A stretch of 64,000 nucleotides of DNA from JACKIC01 sp964392305 (lineage in GTDB: Bacteria; Planctomycetota; UBA1135; UBA2386). The notes under the pieces are model-generated. The model made no database searches. It was given only the letters and a program-made list of their open reading frames with translations, and was not told where the DNA came from. The first letter of the stretch is position 1. The number at the start of each line of letters is the position of its first letter. A program made the translations under genes and the position numbers. The stretch is taken from NCBI GenBank assembly GCA_964392305.1, contig CAYMPV010000004.1, positions 124,001 to 188,000 of the forward strand, read 5' to 3'. Positions 25,864 to 35,569 of the stretch are shown piece after piece.

Positions 25864-27560
25864 GCGCGCTCCTCCTGCGCCTTCGCCGCGGTCAGCAAGT
25901 CGTCGGCGGCGACGATCGCGTAGGCGTAACCCTGCTCGGTCAAGAACAGCTGCCGCTTGCGCGCGAACTCCTGCTCACGCGTGTCGGCCGACACCAGCGT
26001 GTAGAACTTCGCGATGCTGCCGTCGCTCTTCGGCCGCAGCACGCGCCCGAGCCGCTGCGCCTCCTCCTGGCGGCTGCCGAAGGTGCCCGACACCTGGATC
26101 GCCACGTTGGCGTCGGGCAGGTCGATCGCGAAGTTGCCGACCTTGCTGACGATCAGGCGCGGCAGGTCGCCGCGCCGGAACGCGGCGTAGAGACGTTCGC
26201 GCTCGTGATTGGGCGTCTGGCCGGTGACCAGCGGCAGGCGGAACACCGTCGCCAGCTGCTGCAGCTGTTCGAGGTACTGCCCGATCACCAGCACCCGATC
26301 GTTGCCGTGCAGGCGCAGCAGCGCGCCGACCACGTCTTCCTTGCGTTCGTTGTCGGCGGCGATGCGGATCTGGTTGCGCGGGCTCGCCGCGGCGTAGCGG
26401 TCACTGCGCACCTCGCCGAGCGGCACCCGCACCTCGTGACACTGCGCCTCGGCCAGGAACCCCTGCGCCTCGAGATGCTTCCACGGCACCTCGAACCGCT
26501 TGGGTCCGATCAGCGAGAACACCTCGTCGGCGCGGCCGTCCTCACGCACCAGCGTCGCGGTCAGGCCCAGGCGACGACGCGCCTGGATGCCGGCCGTGGC
26601 GCGGAACACCGGCGCCGGCAACAAGTGCACCTCGTCGTAGACGACCAGGCCGAACTCGCCGCGATCGAACAGATCGAGGTGGGTGAAGCCGTCGAGCTTG
26701 CCTTTGCGGTGGGTCAGCACCTGGTAGGTGGCCACGGTCACGGGACGGATCTCCTTCTTCTCACCGGAGTATTCACCGACCTGGTCGGCGGTCAGCGTCG
26801 TCTTGTCGAGGATCTCGGTGCACCACTGCCGCACCGCGACGGTGTTGGGCGCCAGTACCAGGGTGTTGGTCTGCAGCAACTGCATCGCCGCGATGCCGAC
26901 CACGGTCTTGCCCGCGCCGCACGGCAACACCACCACGCCGCAGCCGCCGCGGTCGCTGCCGCCGGCGTGGAACGCGTCGGCGGCGCGGCGCTGGTACTCA
27001 CGCAGCACGAAGGTGGCATCGCCGAGCGTGCGTTCGCGCAGCCGCAGCGCCAGCTGGTTGCCGCTGCGGTAGCCGGCCCGGTCGTCGACCGGGTAACCGA
27101 GCTTGACCAGCACCTGTTTGAGTTCGCCGCGATCGGCCTCGGCGATCGTGCACAGGCCGTCGTCGTCGAACTGCAACAGCGAGGCCAGCGTCGCGCGTTC
27201 GCCGAGTTCGGCCAACAGCTCGGCGTCGCCGCACTCGAGCCGCAGCCGTCCCTTGCGGCCCGGAGCCAGGCGCAGCAGGCCGTAGCGGCGGAACCACTCG
27301 CGCACCTGGCTCGTCACTGCGGGTGCGATCGGGAAACGCGCGTTGGCCTCGAGCCAGCTGACCACCTCGTCGCTCGATTCGCCGAGCGCGGCGGCGTTCC
27401 AGATGCTGACCGGGGTGATCCGGTAGAAGTGCACGTACTCGGGCGACTTCTCGAGTTCGGCGAACCGCGCCAGGCGGTCGCGCGCGACCTCGTACAACGG
27501 ATGCTGCGTCTCGAGCAGCACGGTCCGGTCCGTCTGGACGATCAGAGGTGGTTCGATCAT
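25860..27560 (-). CDS. XPB/ERCC3-type superfamily 2 DNA helicase
   Basis: 566-residue 3'-5' helicase of the XPB family. The N-terminal domain (PLIVQTDRTVLLETQHPLYE, FAELEKSPEYVHFYRITP) is that of mycobacterial XPB. Motif I is PCGAGKT at residues 213-219, motif II is DEVH at 309-312, and the XPB-specific RED motif is at 339-341 just after motif III (GLTATLV). The second RecA domain has VTGQTPNHERERLY, VSKVGNFAIDLPDA and motif VI QRLGRVLRPK. The start overlaps the uvrA stop and its own stop overlaps the next gene, each as ATGA. The frame stays open to 28190, but that part lies inside uvrA and is not coding for this protein. Confidence 0.93.
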   Translation of the reverse strand: MIEPPLIVQTDRTVLLETQHPLYEVARDRLARFAELEKSPEYVHFYRITPVSIWNAAALGESSDEVVSWLEANARFPIAPAVTSQVREWFRRYGLLRLAPGRKGRLRLECGDAELLAELGERATLASLLQFDDDGLCTIAEADRGELKQVLVKLGYPVDDRAGYRSGNQLALRLRERTLGDATFVLREYQRRAADAFHAGGSDRGGCGVVVLPCGAGKTVVGIAAMQLLQTNTLVLAPNTVAVRQWCTEILDKTTLTADQVGEYSGEKKEIRPVTVATYQVLTHRKGKLDGFTHLDLFDRGEFGLVVYDEVHLLPAPVFRATAGIQARRRLGLTATLVREDGRADEVFSLIGPKRFEVPWKHLEAQGFLAEAQCHEVRVPLGEVRSDRYAAASPRNQIRIAADNERKEDVVGALLRLHGNDRVLVIGQYLEQLQQLATVFRLPLVTGQTPNHERERLYAAFRRGDLPRLIVSKVGNFAIDLPDANVAIQVSGTFGSRQEEAQRLGRVLRPKSDGSIAKFYTLVSADTREQEFARKRQLFLTEQGYAYAIVAADDLLTAAKAQEERA

Positions 27561-30500
27561 GCATCCCCCTCGGCACGGCGACGGGCCGGGGCCTTGCGCA
27601 TCCCGGCGGCGCGCGTGCGCACCTTCGTTCTTCGGCTCGCGGCGGAGGCCGTCCCCAGTCGCTCCCGCAGGAAGCGTCCGGTGTGGCAGCCTGGTGTGGC
27701 GGCGATGACCTCGGGCGTGCCCATGGCAACGACCTTGCCGCCGTCGGCGCCGGCCTCGGGCCCCATCTCGACGACGTGGTCCGCGGCGGCGATCACGTCG
27801 AGGTGATGCTCGACGACGATCACCGAATCGCCGCGTTCGAGCAGGCGGTTGAGCACCGCGACGAGTTTGCCGACGTCGTCGGCGTGCAGCCCCGTGGTCG
27901 GTTCGTCGAGCACGTAGATGGTGTGCAGGCGGTGGTTCGTGGCCAGTTCCGCACACAGCTTGATGCGCTGCGCCTCGCCGCCCGAGAACGTGTTCGCCGG
28001 CTGGCCGAGCTGCAGGTACCCCAGGCCGACGTCGTGCAGCAGTTGCAGCGGTCGCTGGATGTGTTTGTGGTTGCCGAAGAAGGCCAGCGCCTCGTCGACC
28101 TCCATCGCCAACACGTCGGCGACGTTCTTGCCGCGGTAGGTGATCTCGAGGGTCTCGCGGTTGTAGCGGCGGCCCTTGCAGATCTCGCACGTGACCCAGA
28201 CGTCGGCGAGGAAGTGCATTTCCACCTGGATCTGGCCCTTGCCCTCACACTGCGCGCAGCGCCCTTCGGCGACGTGGAACGAGAAGCGGCCCGGGCCAAA
28301 ACCCTTCTGTTTGGCGAGCGGCGTCTGCGAGAACAGCGCGCGCACGTGCGTGAACAGCCCCGTGTAGGTCGCCGGGTTGCTCGACGGTGAACTACCGATC
28401 GGGTTCTGGTCGACCACGACCAGCTGGAACCCCCGCGCCTCACCGTCGTGCCACGCGATCGTCGCGCCGGTGTTCTGCAGCGCCGGCACCAGCGCGTCGA
28501 GCACGAGCGATGACTTGCCCGAGCCCGAGACCCCGGTCACGGCGACGAAACAACCCAGCGGCACGTCGAGATCCAGGCCGCGGATGCTGTGTTGGTGCAC
28601 GTCGCGCAACTGCACCACACCGCTCGGCTCGCGCCGTTCGGCGGGCCTGGGCATCACCAGTTCGCCGCGCAGCCACTGCCCGGTGAGGCTGTCGGCCGCG
28701 GCGATCGTCGCCGGCGGGCCGCTGGCCACGAGCTTGCCGCCGCGGCGTCCCGCGCCGGGCCCCATGTCGAGCACGTGGTCGGCGGCGCGGATCATCACCT
28801 CGTCGTGTTCGACCGCGAGCACGGTGTTGCCGAGGTCCCGCAGTTCGAGCAACGTGCGCAGCAGACGTTCGGTGTCGCGCGGGTGCAGACCGACGGTCGG
28901 TTCGTCGAGCACGTAGAGCACGCCGACCAGCTTGTTGCCGAGCTGCGTCGCCAGGCGGATGCGCTGCGCTTCACCACCCGACAGCGTGGCCGCCGAACGG
29001 TCCAGGGTCAGGTAACCGAGCCCCGTGTCGCGCAGGAAGGTCAGCCGATGGCGCAACTCCTGCAGCACGTCGGCAGCGATGCGCGATTGCACGCCGTCCA
29101 GGCGCAGGCCGTCGATCGTCGCCAGCGCCAGGTCGACGGTCTGCTGCAGGATCTCGGGCAGGCGCACGCCGCCGACGCGCACGTGCCGCGGCCCCGGCTG
29201 CAGCCGTTCGCCATCGCAGTCCGGGCACGGCGCGCTGCGCATCACCGCCCCGAAACGTTCGTCGCCCGAGTGCTCACCGCCGTCCTTGCCGTGGAACCAC
29301 TCCTCGACCTGACGCGCGAGGCCCTTCCAGGCCACGGACATGCGCCACTCGCGCCGGCGGCCGGCCTCGACCTTCTTGAACACGACCTCGAAGCGTTCTT
29401 CGCCGCTGCCGCGCAGCAGCAGCTCACGCACCTTGACGGGCAGCTTGCCCCACGGCACCGACAGGTCGAAGCCGTGGCGTTCGGCGAGCTGCTTGGCGAC
29501 CTCGGCGTAGTAACCCTCGCGCGCGGTCAGGAACGTGAACGCGGCACCCTGATGTTTGATCGCACCACCGAACGCGGGTTTGTCGGGATGGTTGACGAGC
29601 AGGTCCTCGGGACACACCACCACCGCGCCGAGCCCCAGGCAACGCGCGCACGCGCCGCTGTGGTGGTTGAACGAGAACCAGCGCGGATGCGGATCGCGCA
29701 CCGGCTGGTAGGCACAGCCGTGACAGCCGCCGTCGGCACGGAACCAGTGCCGTTCCCCTTCCGCCGCGCCGTCGGCGAGCTGCACCACCGCGGCACTGGC
29801 GCCGCCGTGCATGGCCGCCGCCGCCTGCGCCTGTTCGATCGCGTCGGCGAGGCGCGCGCGGTCGTCGAGCCGGGTGCGATCGGTGATCAAGTACAGCTGC
29901 TGCGGCAGCGACCCGGTGTGCGCGACCTCCAGACGCCACTCCTCACCGTCGGCGAGCGCGCGCACGAAACCCTGCTTCTGCCACTCGCCGCGCAGCGCCT
30001 GCAGCCACGCCGCGCCGCCGTCTTTGCCGTTGCGCACGTCGGTCGGCACGTCGATCGGCGCCAGGATCAGCGCCCGCGCGTTCGGCCAGTTCTCGACCAG
30101 CGTGCGCGCGGCGCGACTCGGCGACCAGGCGACCAGCTCCTGGCCGTGGTTGCTGCAGCCCGTTGTCGGACAGTGCGGTTTGCCGGCGCGCGCGAACAAC
30201 AGGCGCAGGTAGTCGTGGATCTCGGTGGTCGTCGCCACGGTCGAGCGCGGGCTGCGCGAGGTGCGCTTCTGGTCGATCGCGATCGACGGCCCGAGCCCGT
30301 CGAGGCGGTCGACCGGCGCGCGGTCCATGCGGCCCAGGAAGCGCCGCGCGTAGGTCGACATGCTCTCGAGGAAGCGCCGTTGCCCCTCCTGGAAGATCGT
30401 GTCGAACGCGAGGCTCGACTTGCCCGAACCCGACGGTCCGGTGACCACCGTGAACCTGCCCAGCGGCACGTCGACGTCCACGCCGGCGAGGTTGTGCGTG

Positions 30501-33457
30501 CGTGCGCCGCGCACGGTGATGTGGGTCGGCGACGCGATCTTGTCCACCAGCCGCGTGCGCGCCCTGGCCGCGGTCGGCTTGCGCCCCTTGCGGGCCTTGG
30601 GTTTGCCGATGCCCATCGCGGCCAGGGCGGCGCCGGTGTGCGACGCGGCGCTGCCAGCGACCTGCTCGGGCGTGCCCGACGCGACCAGCTTGCCGCCGCC
30701 CGCGCCGCCCTCGGGCCCCAGGTCGAGCAACCAGTCGCAGGCGCGCACCACGTCCAGGTTGTGTTCGATCACCAGCACCGTGTTGCCCGCGTCGACGAGT
30801 CGCTGCAGCGACGTCAGCAGCTTCTCGACGTCGTCGAAGTGCAGCCCCGTGGTCGGCTCGTCGAGCACGTAGAACGTCTTGCCGGTCGCGGGCCGCTGCA
30901 GCTCGGTGGCGAGCTTGACGCGCTGCGCTTCGCCGCCCGACAGCGTCGTCGACGGCTGCCCCAGGCGCAGGTAACCGAGCCCGACGTCGCGCATCGCCGC
31001 GAGCCCACGCACGATCTTGGGGTGCTCGGCGAAGAACTCCGCCGCCTCGTCGACGGTCATCTCGAGCAGGTCCTGCACGCTCTTGCCGCGGTACCGCACC
31101 GCCAGCGTCTCGGCGTGGAAACGCGCGCCGCCGCATTCCTCGCAGACCACCTCGACCGGCGCGAGGAAGTTCATCTCGAGCATCGTCACGCCGGCGCCCG
31201 AGCACGCCTCACAGCGACCGCCCGGCACGTTGAACGAGAAGCGCCCCTTCTCGTACTGGCGCAGCCGCGATTCGGGCAACATCGCGAACAGGTCGCGCAC
31301 GTGGTTCCAGACGTCGGTGTAGGTCGCCGGGTTGCTGCGCGGCGTGCGGCCGATCGGCGCCTGGTCGATCTCGACGATCTTGTCGAGGTGCTGCATGCCC
31401 TCGATCTGCTTGCACGGCGGCAGCGACGCGTTGCTGCCCATCAGCTCACGCTGCAGCGCCGGCACCATCACGCGGTGCACGAGCGTCGACTTGCCCGAGC
31501 CCGAGACACCGGTCACGGCGACCAGGCAGCCGAGCGGGATGTCGACGTCGAGGCCGGCGAGGTTGTGTTGCCGGGCGCCGCGGATGCGCAGGAACTCACC
31601 CGAGCCGGCGCGCCGCGTCGCCGGCATCGGCACCTGCCGCACACCACGCAGGTATTCGCCGGTGCGCGACGCGGGGTTGTCGCAGACCTCCTCGGGTGTG
31701 CCCGCCGCGACGATCTCACCGCCGTGTTGGCCGGCACCCGGGCCGACGTCGACGAGGAAGTCGCTGCGTCGCATCGTCTCCTCGTCGTGCTCGACCACGA
31801 CCACGGTGTTGCCGCGGTCGCGCAGCGCTTCGAGGGTGCGCAGCAGCCGTTCCTGATCACGCGCGTGCAGGCCGATGCTCGGTTCGTCGAGCACGTAGAG
31901 GATGCCGCGCAGGCCGGCGCCGACCTGGGCCGCGAGCCGGATGCGCTGCGATTCGCCGCCCGACAGCGTCGGCGCGCGGCGCGCCAGCGTCAGGTAACCC
32001 AGGCCGACGTCGGCCAGGAACTGCAGGCGCCGCGCGATCTCCTTCTGGATCTCGACGCCGATGCGCTCGCGGTTGCCTTCGAGTTGCACACCGTGCACCC
32101 AACGCAACGCGTCGTCCACCGACAGCGCCAGGATCTCGGGCAGGCTCTTGCCGACGAACGTCACCGCGCGCGCCGCCGCGCACAACCTCGTGCCTTCGCA
32201 GTCCGCACACGCCACCGCGGCGCGGAAACGATCGAGGTGCCGCGCGCGCGACGGCCGGTAGACGCTCTGCAGGTGCGTGAGCACGCCCGGGAAGGCGATG
32301 CGATCGCTGCCCTTGGTGCTGAAGCTCGCGCCGTGCCGCTGCCAGCGGAAGTCGAACTTCTGCGCACCCGAACCGTGCAGCACCACCTTCTTGGCCTTGG
32401 CCGAGAGCTTCTTCCACGGCGTGTCGAGGTCGAAGCCGAAGCTGCGCCCGACCTCGCCGAGATGGTCGAGCGTGAGCCTGCCGTAGACCAGCTTGCCTTC
32501 GGCCGTGAACGCATGCAGCGCGCCTTGCCGCAGCGTCTTGTCCTCGTCGGCCACGAGTCGCTCGGGATCGAAGCCGAACGTCTCACCGATGCCGTCGCAG
32601 GTCGGACAGGCGCCGATAGGGCTGTTGAACGAGAACAGGCGCGGCTCGAGTTCGGGCAACGCGCCGTGGCCGTTCGGGCAGCTGCGCAGCGTCGAGAACA
32701 TCTGATACCCCGACTCGCCGAAGGCCAGCGCGCAGCGGCCGCCGCCCAGCTGCACCGCTTGTTCGACCGCCTCCGCCAGGCGCGACCGCACCTCGGCGCT
32801 GATCGTCAGGCGGTCGACCACCAACTCGATCGTGTGGTAGGCGTAGCGCTGCAGCACGATCTCCTCGTCGAGCCGCCGCACCACGCCGTCGATGCGCGCG
32901 CGCACGAACCCCTTCTGCGCCCACTCGGCGAGTTCCTTGCGGTACTCACCCTTGCGTTCTTGCACCACCGGCGCGAGCACCATCACCGCTGCGCCGGCGT
33001 GCTGCTCGACGATCGCGTCGACGATGCGATCAGGGGCCCACGACTCGATCGCGGCGTCGCACTCGGGGCACTTGGGCTCGCCGAGTCGCGACCACAACAG
33101 GCGCAGGAAGTCGCTGATCTCGGTCAGCGTGCCGACCGTCGAGCGCGCCGAGTGGCTGGTCGACTTCTGGTCGATCGAGACCGTCGGCGACAGGCCCTCG
33201 ACCAGGTCGACCTTGGGTTTCTCGAGGCGCCCCAGGAACTGCCGGGCGTAGGAGCTCAAGCTCTCGAGGAACCGGCGCTGGCCCTCCTGGTAGATCGTGT
33301 GGTAGGCGAGGCTCGACTTGCCCGAACCCGAGACCCCCGTGAAGGTGGTCAGGCTGTCGCGCGGGAACGCGAGGTCGACCCCCTTCAAGTTGTGTTCCCG
33401 GGCCCCTTTGACAACAACCTGTTGGGCCGTAACGGTGGCCGTCGTGGGCTTTGCCAC
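27557..33457 (-). CDS. uvrA: Tandem-duplicated excinuclease ABC subunit A
   Basis: DNA-damage recognition ATPase of nucleotide excision repair, here as two complete UvrA units in one 1966-residue chain, joined near residue 970 after a Lys/Arg/Ala-rich linker. Each half has two ABC sites with intact Walker A (GVSGSGKSS, GVSGSGKST, GPSGSGKSS, GVSGSGKSS), signatures (LSGGESQR, LSGGEAQR, LSGGEAQR, FSGGEAQR) and Walker B (VLDEPS/T-GLH). The C-terminal zinc module CxxC-x19-CxxC is present in both halves. In the first half the earlier zinc module reads CPNGH instead of CxxC; the second half has CHGC. Start GTG 33457 begins the homologous region. Double UvrA is known in Chlamydia. Confidence 0.94.
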   Translation of the reverse strand: MAKPTTATVTAQQVVVKGAREHNLKGVDLAFPRDSLTTFTGVSGSGKSSLAYHTIYQEGQRRFLESLSSYARQFLGRLEKPKVDLVEGLSPTVSIDQKSTSHSARSTVGTLTEISDFLRLLWSRLGEPKCPECDAAIESWAPDRIVDAIVEQHAGAAVMVLAPVVQERKGEYRKELAEWAQKGFVRARIDGVVRRLDEEIVLQRYAYHTIELVVDRLTISAEVRSRLAEAVEQAVQLGGGRCALAFGESGYQMFSTLRSCPNGHGALPELEPRLFSFNSPIGACPTCDGIGETFGFDPERLVADEDKTLRQGALHAFTAEGKLVYGRLTLDHLGEVGRSFGFDLDTPWKKLSAKAKKVVLHGSGAQKFDFRWQRHGASFSTKGSDRIAFPGVLTHLQSVYRPSRARHLDRFRAAVACADCEGTRLCAAARAVTFVGKSLPEILALSVDDALRWVHGVQLEGNRERIGVEIQKEIARRLQFLADVGLGYLTLARRAPTLSGGESQRIRLAAQVGAGLRGILYVLDEPSIGLHARDQERLLRTLEALRDRGNTVVVVEHDEETMRRSDFLVDVGPGAGQHGGEIVAAGTPEEVCDNPASRTGEYLRGVRQVPMPATRRAGSGEFLRIRGARQHNLAGLDVDIPLGCLVAVTGVSGSGKSTLVHRVMVPALQRELMGSNASLPPCKQIEGMQHLDKIVEIDQAPIGRTPRSNPATYTDVWNHVRDLFAMLPESRLRQYEKGRFSFNVPGGRCEACSGAGVTMLEMNFLAPVEVVCEECGGARFHAETLAVRYRGKSVQDLLEMTVDEAAEFFAEHPKIVRGLAAMRDVGLGYLRLGQPSTTLSGGEAQRVKLATELQRPATGKTFYVLDEPTTGLHFDDVEKLLTSLQRLVDAGNTVLVIEHNLDVVRACDWLLDLGPEGGAGGGKLVASGTPEQVAGSAASHTGAALAAMGIGKPKARKGRKPTAARARTRLVDKIASPTHITVRGARTHNLAGVDVDVPLGRFTVVTGPSGSGKSSLAFDTIFQEGQRRFLESMSTYARRFLGRMDRAPVDRLDGLGPSIAIDQKRTSRSPRSTVATTTEIHDYLRLLFARAGKPHCPTTGCSNHGQELVAWSPSRAARTLVENWPNARALILAPIDVPTDVRNGKDGGAAWLQALRGEWQKQGFVRALADGEEWRLEVAHTGSLPQQLYLITDRTRLDDRARLADAIEQAQAAAAMHGGASAAVVQLADGAAEGERHWFRADGGCHGCAYQPVRDPHPRWFSFNHHSGACARCLGLGAVVVCPEDLLVNHPDKPAFGGAIKHQGAAFTFLTAREGYYAEVAKQLAERHGFDLSVPWGKLPVKVRELLLRGSGEERFEVVFKKVEAGRRREWRMSVAWKGLARQVEEWFHGKDGGEHSGDERFGAVMRSAPCPDCDGERLQPGPRHVRVGGVRLPEILQQTVDLALATIDGLRLDGVQSRIAADVLQELRHRLTFLRDTGLGYLTLDRSAATLSGGEAQRIRLATQLGNKLVGVLYVLDEPTVGLHPRDTERLLRTLLELRDLGNTVLAVEHDEVMIRAADHVLDMGPGAGRRGGKLVASGPPATIAAADSLTGQWLRGELVMPRPAERREPSGVVQLRDVHQHSIRGLDLDVPLGCFVAVTGVSGSGKSSLVLDALVPALQNTGATIAWHDGEARGFQLVVVDQNPIGSSPSSNPATYTGLFTHVRALFSQTPLAKQKGFGPGRFSFHVAEGRCAQCEGKGQIQVEMHFLADVWVTCEICKGRRYNRETLEITYRGKNVADVLAMEVDEALAFFGNHKHIQRPLQLLHDVGLGYLQLGQPANTFSGGEAQRIKLCAELATNHRLHTIYVLDEPTTGLHADDVGKLVAVLNRLLERGDSVIVVEHHLDVIAAADHVVEMGPEAGADGGKVVAMGTPEVIAATPGCHTGRFLRERLGTASAASRRTKVRTRAAGMRKAPARRRAEGDA

Positions 33458-33657
33458 AGCTCGTTTCCGGGTCTGCCGAGAGTTCACAGCCAAGTACAGA
33501 ACCAAGCAGCATAGCAACGGGGCAAGGCTTGGCCAGCGGGCCCTGCGCCGTTGTGCGCAGTCTTGCCGGCGCCTGCCTTCCGGCCCCCCGGCGGGCCAGG
33601 ATCCAGGTCCAGGAACCACACTGGCGGGCCCGGCAGGCACCCGGCTACGGTGCCTGC

Positions 33658-34038
33658 ATGCTGATGTCAGGCGAGCCCCCAGAACCCGACGACGACGACG
33701 ACCTCGACGAGACCCTGGACGAACCGGAGGAACTCGACCTGCTGGTGGTGCTCAAACTCAGCAACCGCCAGACCGGCACCCCCACCGAACAGGCCGAGAT
33801 CGACGAACTCGGTGACCAACTCGGCGAGCTCGTGCTCGACAGCGGCGTCGGCGAGTTCGACGGCGAAGAGCTCGGCGGCGGCGAGTGCACGATGTTCTTC
33901 TGCGGTCCCGACGTGCAGGCGCTGATCGACCTGTTGCGGCCCGTGCTGCGCCGCAGTCCACTGACGCGCGGCGCTCAGTTCGTGAGGCTGATCGAGAACG
34001 CGCAAGGCGAACTCGAACGCCGCCGCGAACCGGTCTGA
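33658..34038 (+). CDS. Small acidic protein of unknown function
   Basis: 126 residues from ATG 33658 (ATG 33664 is an alternative). The first 30 residues are strongly acidic (a run of Asp followed by Leu-Asp-Glu repeats). The rest looks like a small alpha/beta domain (DLLVVLKLSN, CTMFFCGPDVQALIDLLRPV and a C-terminal basic helix). No signal peptide and no known catalytic motif. It is divergent from uvrA, with about 200 bases between starts in which nothing stands out. Function unknown. Confidence 0.65.
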   Translation: MLMSGEPPEPDDDDDLDETLDEPEELDLLVVLKLSNRQTGTPTEQAEIDELGDQLGELVLDSGVGEFDGEELGGGECTMFFCGPDVQALIDLLRPVLRRSPLTRGAQFVRLIENAQGELERRREPV

Positions 34039-34192
34039 GCCAACGCATCGCAACCCACCGCGTCAGCGCGGCTGCGCCGTTCGTCGTATTCGCACGACAC
34101 CACCACCGCATTCGGCCGCCGACTTCGGCGCGGCACCGGGCGCGGCGAAAGTCCACCGACGCGCCGCGGTTGCCACCAATGGAGGTGCTCCG

Positions 34193-34699
34193 ATGACTGC
34201 TCCGACCGCACCGCGCCCGCGCGCGCTTCCCGCCGACTTCGCCACCCTGACCGCCGCCGACGTCATGCAACGCGACCTGATCACCGTCCTGATCAGCGAT
34301 CCAGCCGACGCGATCGAGCGCGTGCTCGCCGACGCCAAGATCAGCGGCGTGCCCGTGCTGGACCACGACGACCGCCTGGTGGGCGTGGTTTCGATGGCCG
34401 ACCTCGTGCGTCGCTACGCCGAAGAACAGGACCTGCCGACGGACACGGACTATCCCGCGTTCGGCGACGATGTCGACGAAACCGAGATCGTCGCGTTCGA
34501 CCGACCGACCCGGCTACAAGCCTGCGCAGGTGACCTGATGACCAGTGAAGTGACCACGGTCGGTCCGCAGATCGGCCTGCGCGAACTCGCCAAGATCATG
34601 GTCACGCAACGCATCCACCGCGTGCTCGTGACCGAGCGTCTGAGGGTGCTGGGCCTGGTCAGTACGCTCGACGTGCTGCGGGCCGTGGCCTCGGCCTGA
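34193..34699 (+). CDS. Two-CBS-domain protein
   Basis: 168 residues comprising a tandem CBS (Bateman) module: CBS1 about residues 20-80 (ADVMQRDLITVLISDPADAI, then VLDHDDRLVGVVSMADLVRR) and CBS2 about 112-166 (GDLMTSEVTTVGPQIGLREL, then VLGLVSTLDVLRAV), with a 25-residue acidic loop between. Such proteins bind adenine nucleotides and regulate partners; no effector domain is attached. ATG 34193 is preceded by GGAGGT at ideal spacing, one of the few strong ribosome sites in the window. The 154 bases upstream show no other feature. Confidence 0.88.
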   Translation: MTAPTAPRPRALPADFATLTAADVMQRDLITVLISDPADAIERVLADAKISGVPVLDHDDRLVGVVSMADLVRRYAEEQDLPTDTDYPAFGDDVDETEIVAFDRPTRLQACAGDLMTSEVTTVGPQIGLRELAKIMVTQRIHRVLVTERLRVLGLVSTLDVLRAVASA

Positions 34700-34706
34700 A
34701 GTGGGG

Positions 34707-34744
34707 TGAAGCGGCGTGTTGCGGCCTAGCGGCGCACTGCTTCA
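34707..34744. terminator. Candidate hairpin between convergent genes
   Basis: Inverted repeat TGAAGC (34707-34712) and GCTTCA (34739-34744) enclosing a GC-rich 26-base interior that can pair further. It lies at the convergent ends of the CBS gene and the phosphatase gene, overlapping the last three bases of the latter. No T-tract. Confidence 0.3.
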
Positions 34745-35569
34745 GGCGCCGACGACCGCGCGCAGGGCATCGTGCAGGCGGCCGTTGCTGGCCAGCACCT
34801 GCCCACCGTACAGCCAGTCGTCGCCGCCGTTCAGATCGGTCACCCGCCCGCCCGCTTCGCGAACGATCACCGCACCCGCCGCCACGTCGTAGGGCTGCAG
34901 GTACAGCTCCCAGTAACCGTCGTAGCTGCCCGCCGCGACCAGGCACAGGTCGAGTTCGGCGGAACCCAGGCGCCGCAGGTCGCGACACAGCGGCAGGACC
35001 CTGGCGAGTCGGGCACTGTTGTCGTCGCGCCCGGGTTCGTTGCGCACGTAGGCGAAACCGGTCGCCAACAGCGCGTCGGCCAGTTCTGCGGTCGCCGTCA
35101 CCGACAGCCGTTCGCGACGGCCGTCGGCGAAGTGGCGTTCGGCACCGCCGCCGAGTGTGGCCACGAAGGTCTCGCCGAGCGCCGGTGCGTGCACCACGCC
35201 GACCACGGGTTGCCCGGCGTGCACGAGTCCGATCGCCACGGCGAAGAACGGCAAGCCATGCACGAAGTTGGTGGTGCCGTCGAGCGGGTCGACGATCCAC
35301 ACCGTCTCGGCCGCCGAACTGCGCTGCCCGGTCGGGGTCAGCACCCCCTCCTCGGCCAAGACCGCAAACGTGGGGAACTGCTGCAGCAAGCCGCTGACGA
35401 CGATCTGCTCGGCCGCGCGGTCGGCCGCCGTCACCAGTTCGCGGCGCTGCGCCTTGCTGTGCACGCGCAACCCACCTCGCTGCCGATGGGCCAGCAGCTC
35501 GGCGCCGGCCGCGTGGGCCAGACCGACGGCGACGTCGCGGCACGACAGCAGGTCGGGCACAGCACTCAT
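34742..35569 (-). CDS. Inositol monophosphatase family phosphatase
   Basis: Mg2+-dependent, Li+-sensitive-type phosphatase fold, 275 residues. Metal-site motifs are AEEG near residue 73, the signature WIVDPLDGTTNF at about 91-102, and PYDVAAGAVIVREAGG towards the C-terminus (W-D-x-A-A-G position). Possible substrates include inositol phosphate, fructose 1,6-bisphosphate, histidinol phosphate or PAP; the sequence alone does not choose. ATG 35569 overlaps the stop of the upstream carboxypeptidase gene (ATGA), so the two are coupled. Longer frames reaching into the carboxypeptidase gene are not real. Confidence 0.87.
   Translation of the reverse strand: MSAVPDLLSCRDVAVGLAHAAGAELLAHRQRGGLRVHSKAQRRELVTAADRAAEQIVVSGLLQQFPTFAVLAEEGVLTPTGQRSSAAETVWIVDPLDGTTNFVHGLPFFAVAIGLVHAGQPVVGVVHAPALGETFVATLGGGAERHFADGRRERLSVTATAELADALLATGFAYVRNEPGRDDNSARLARVLPLCRDLRRLGSAELDLCLVAAGSYDGYWELYLQPYDVAAGAVIVREAGGRVTDLNGGDDWLYGGQVLASNGRLHDALRAVVGA

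Noticed and set aside
28589..33514. A 1641-codon open frame on the plus strand opposite uvrA
   Set aside because: Its translation is Arg/Ala/Gln/His/Val-rich low-complexity antisense of a strongly conserved gene; high GC leaves such mirror frames open.
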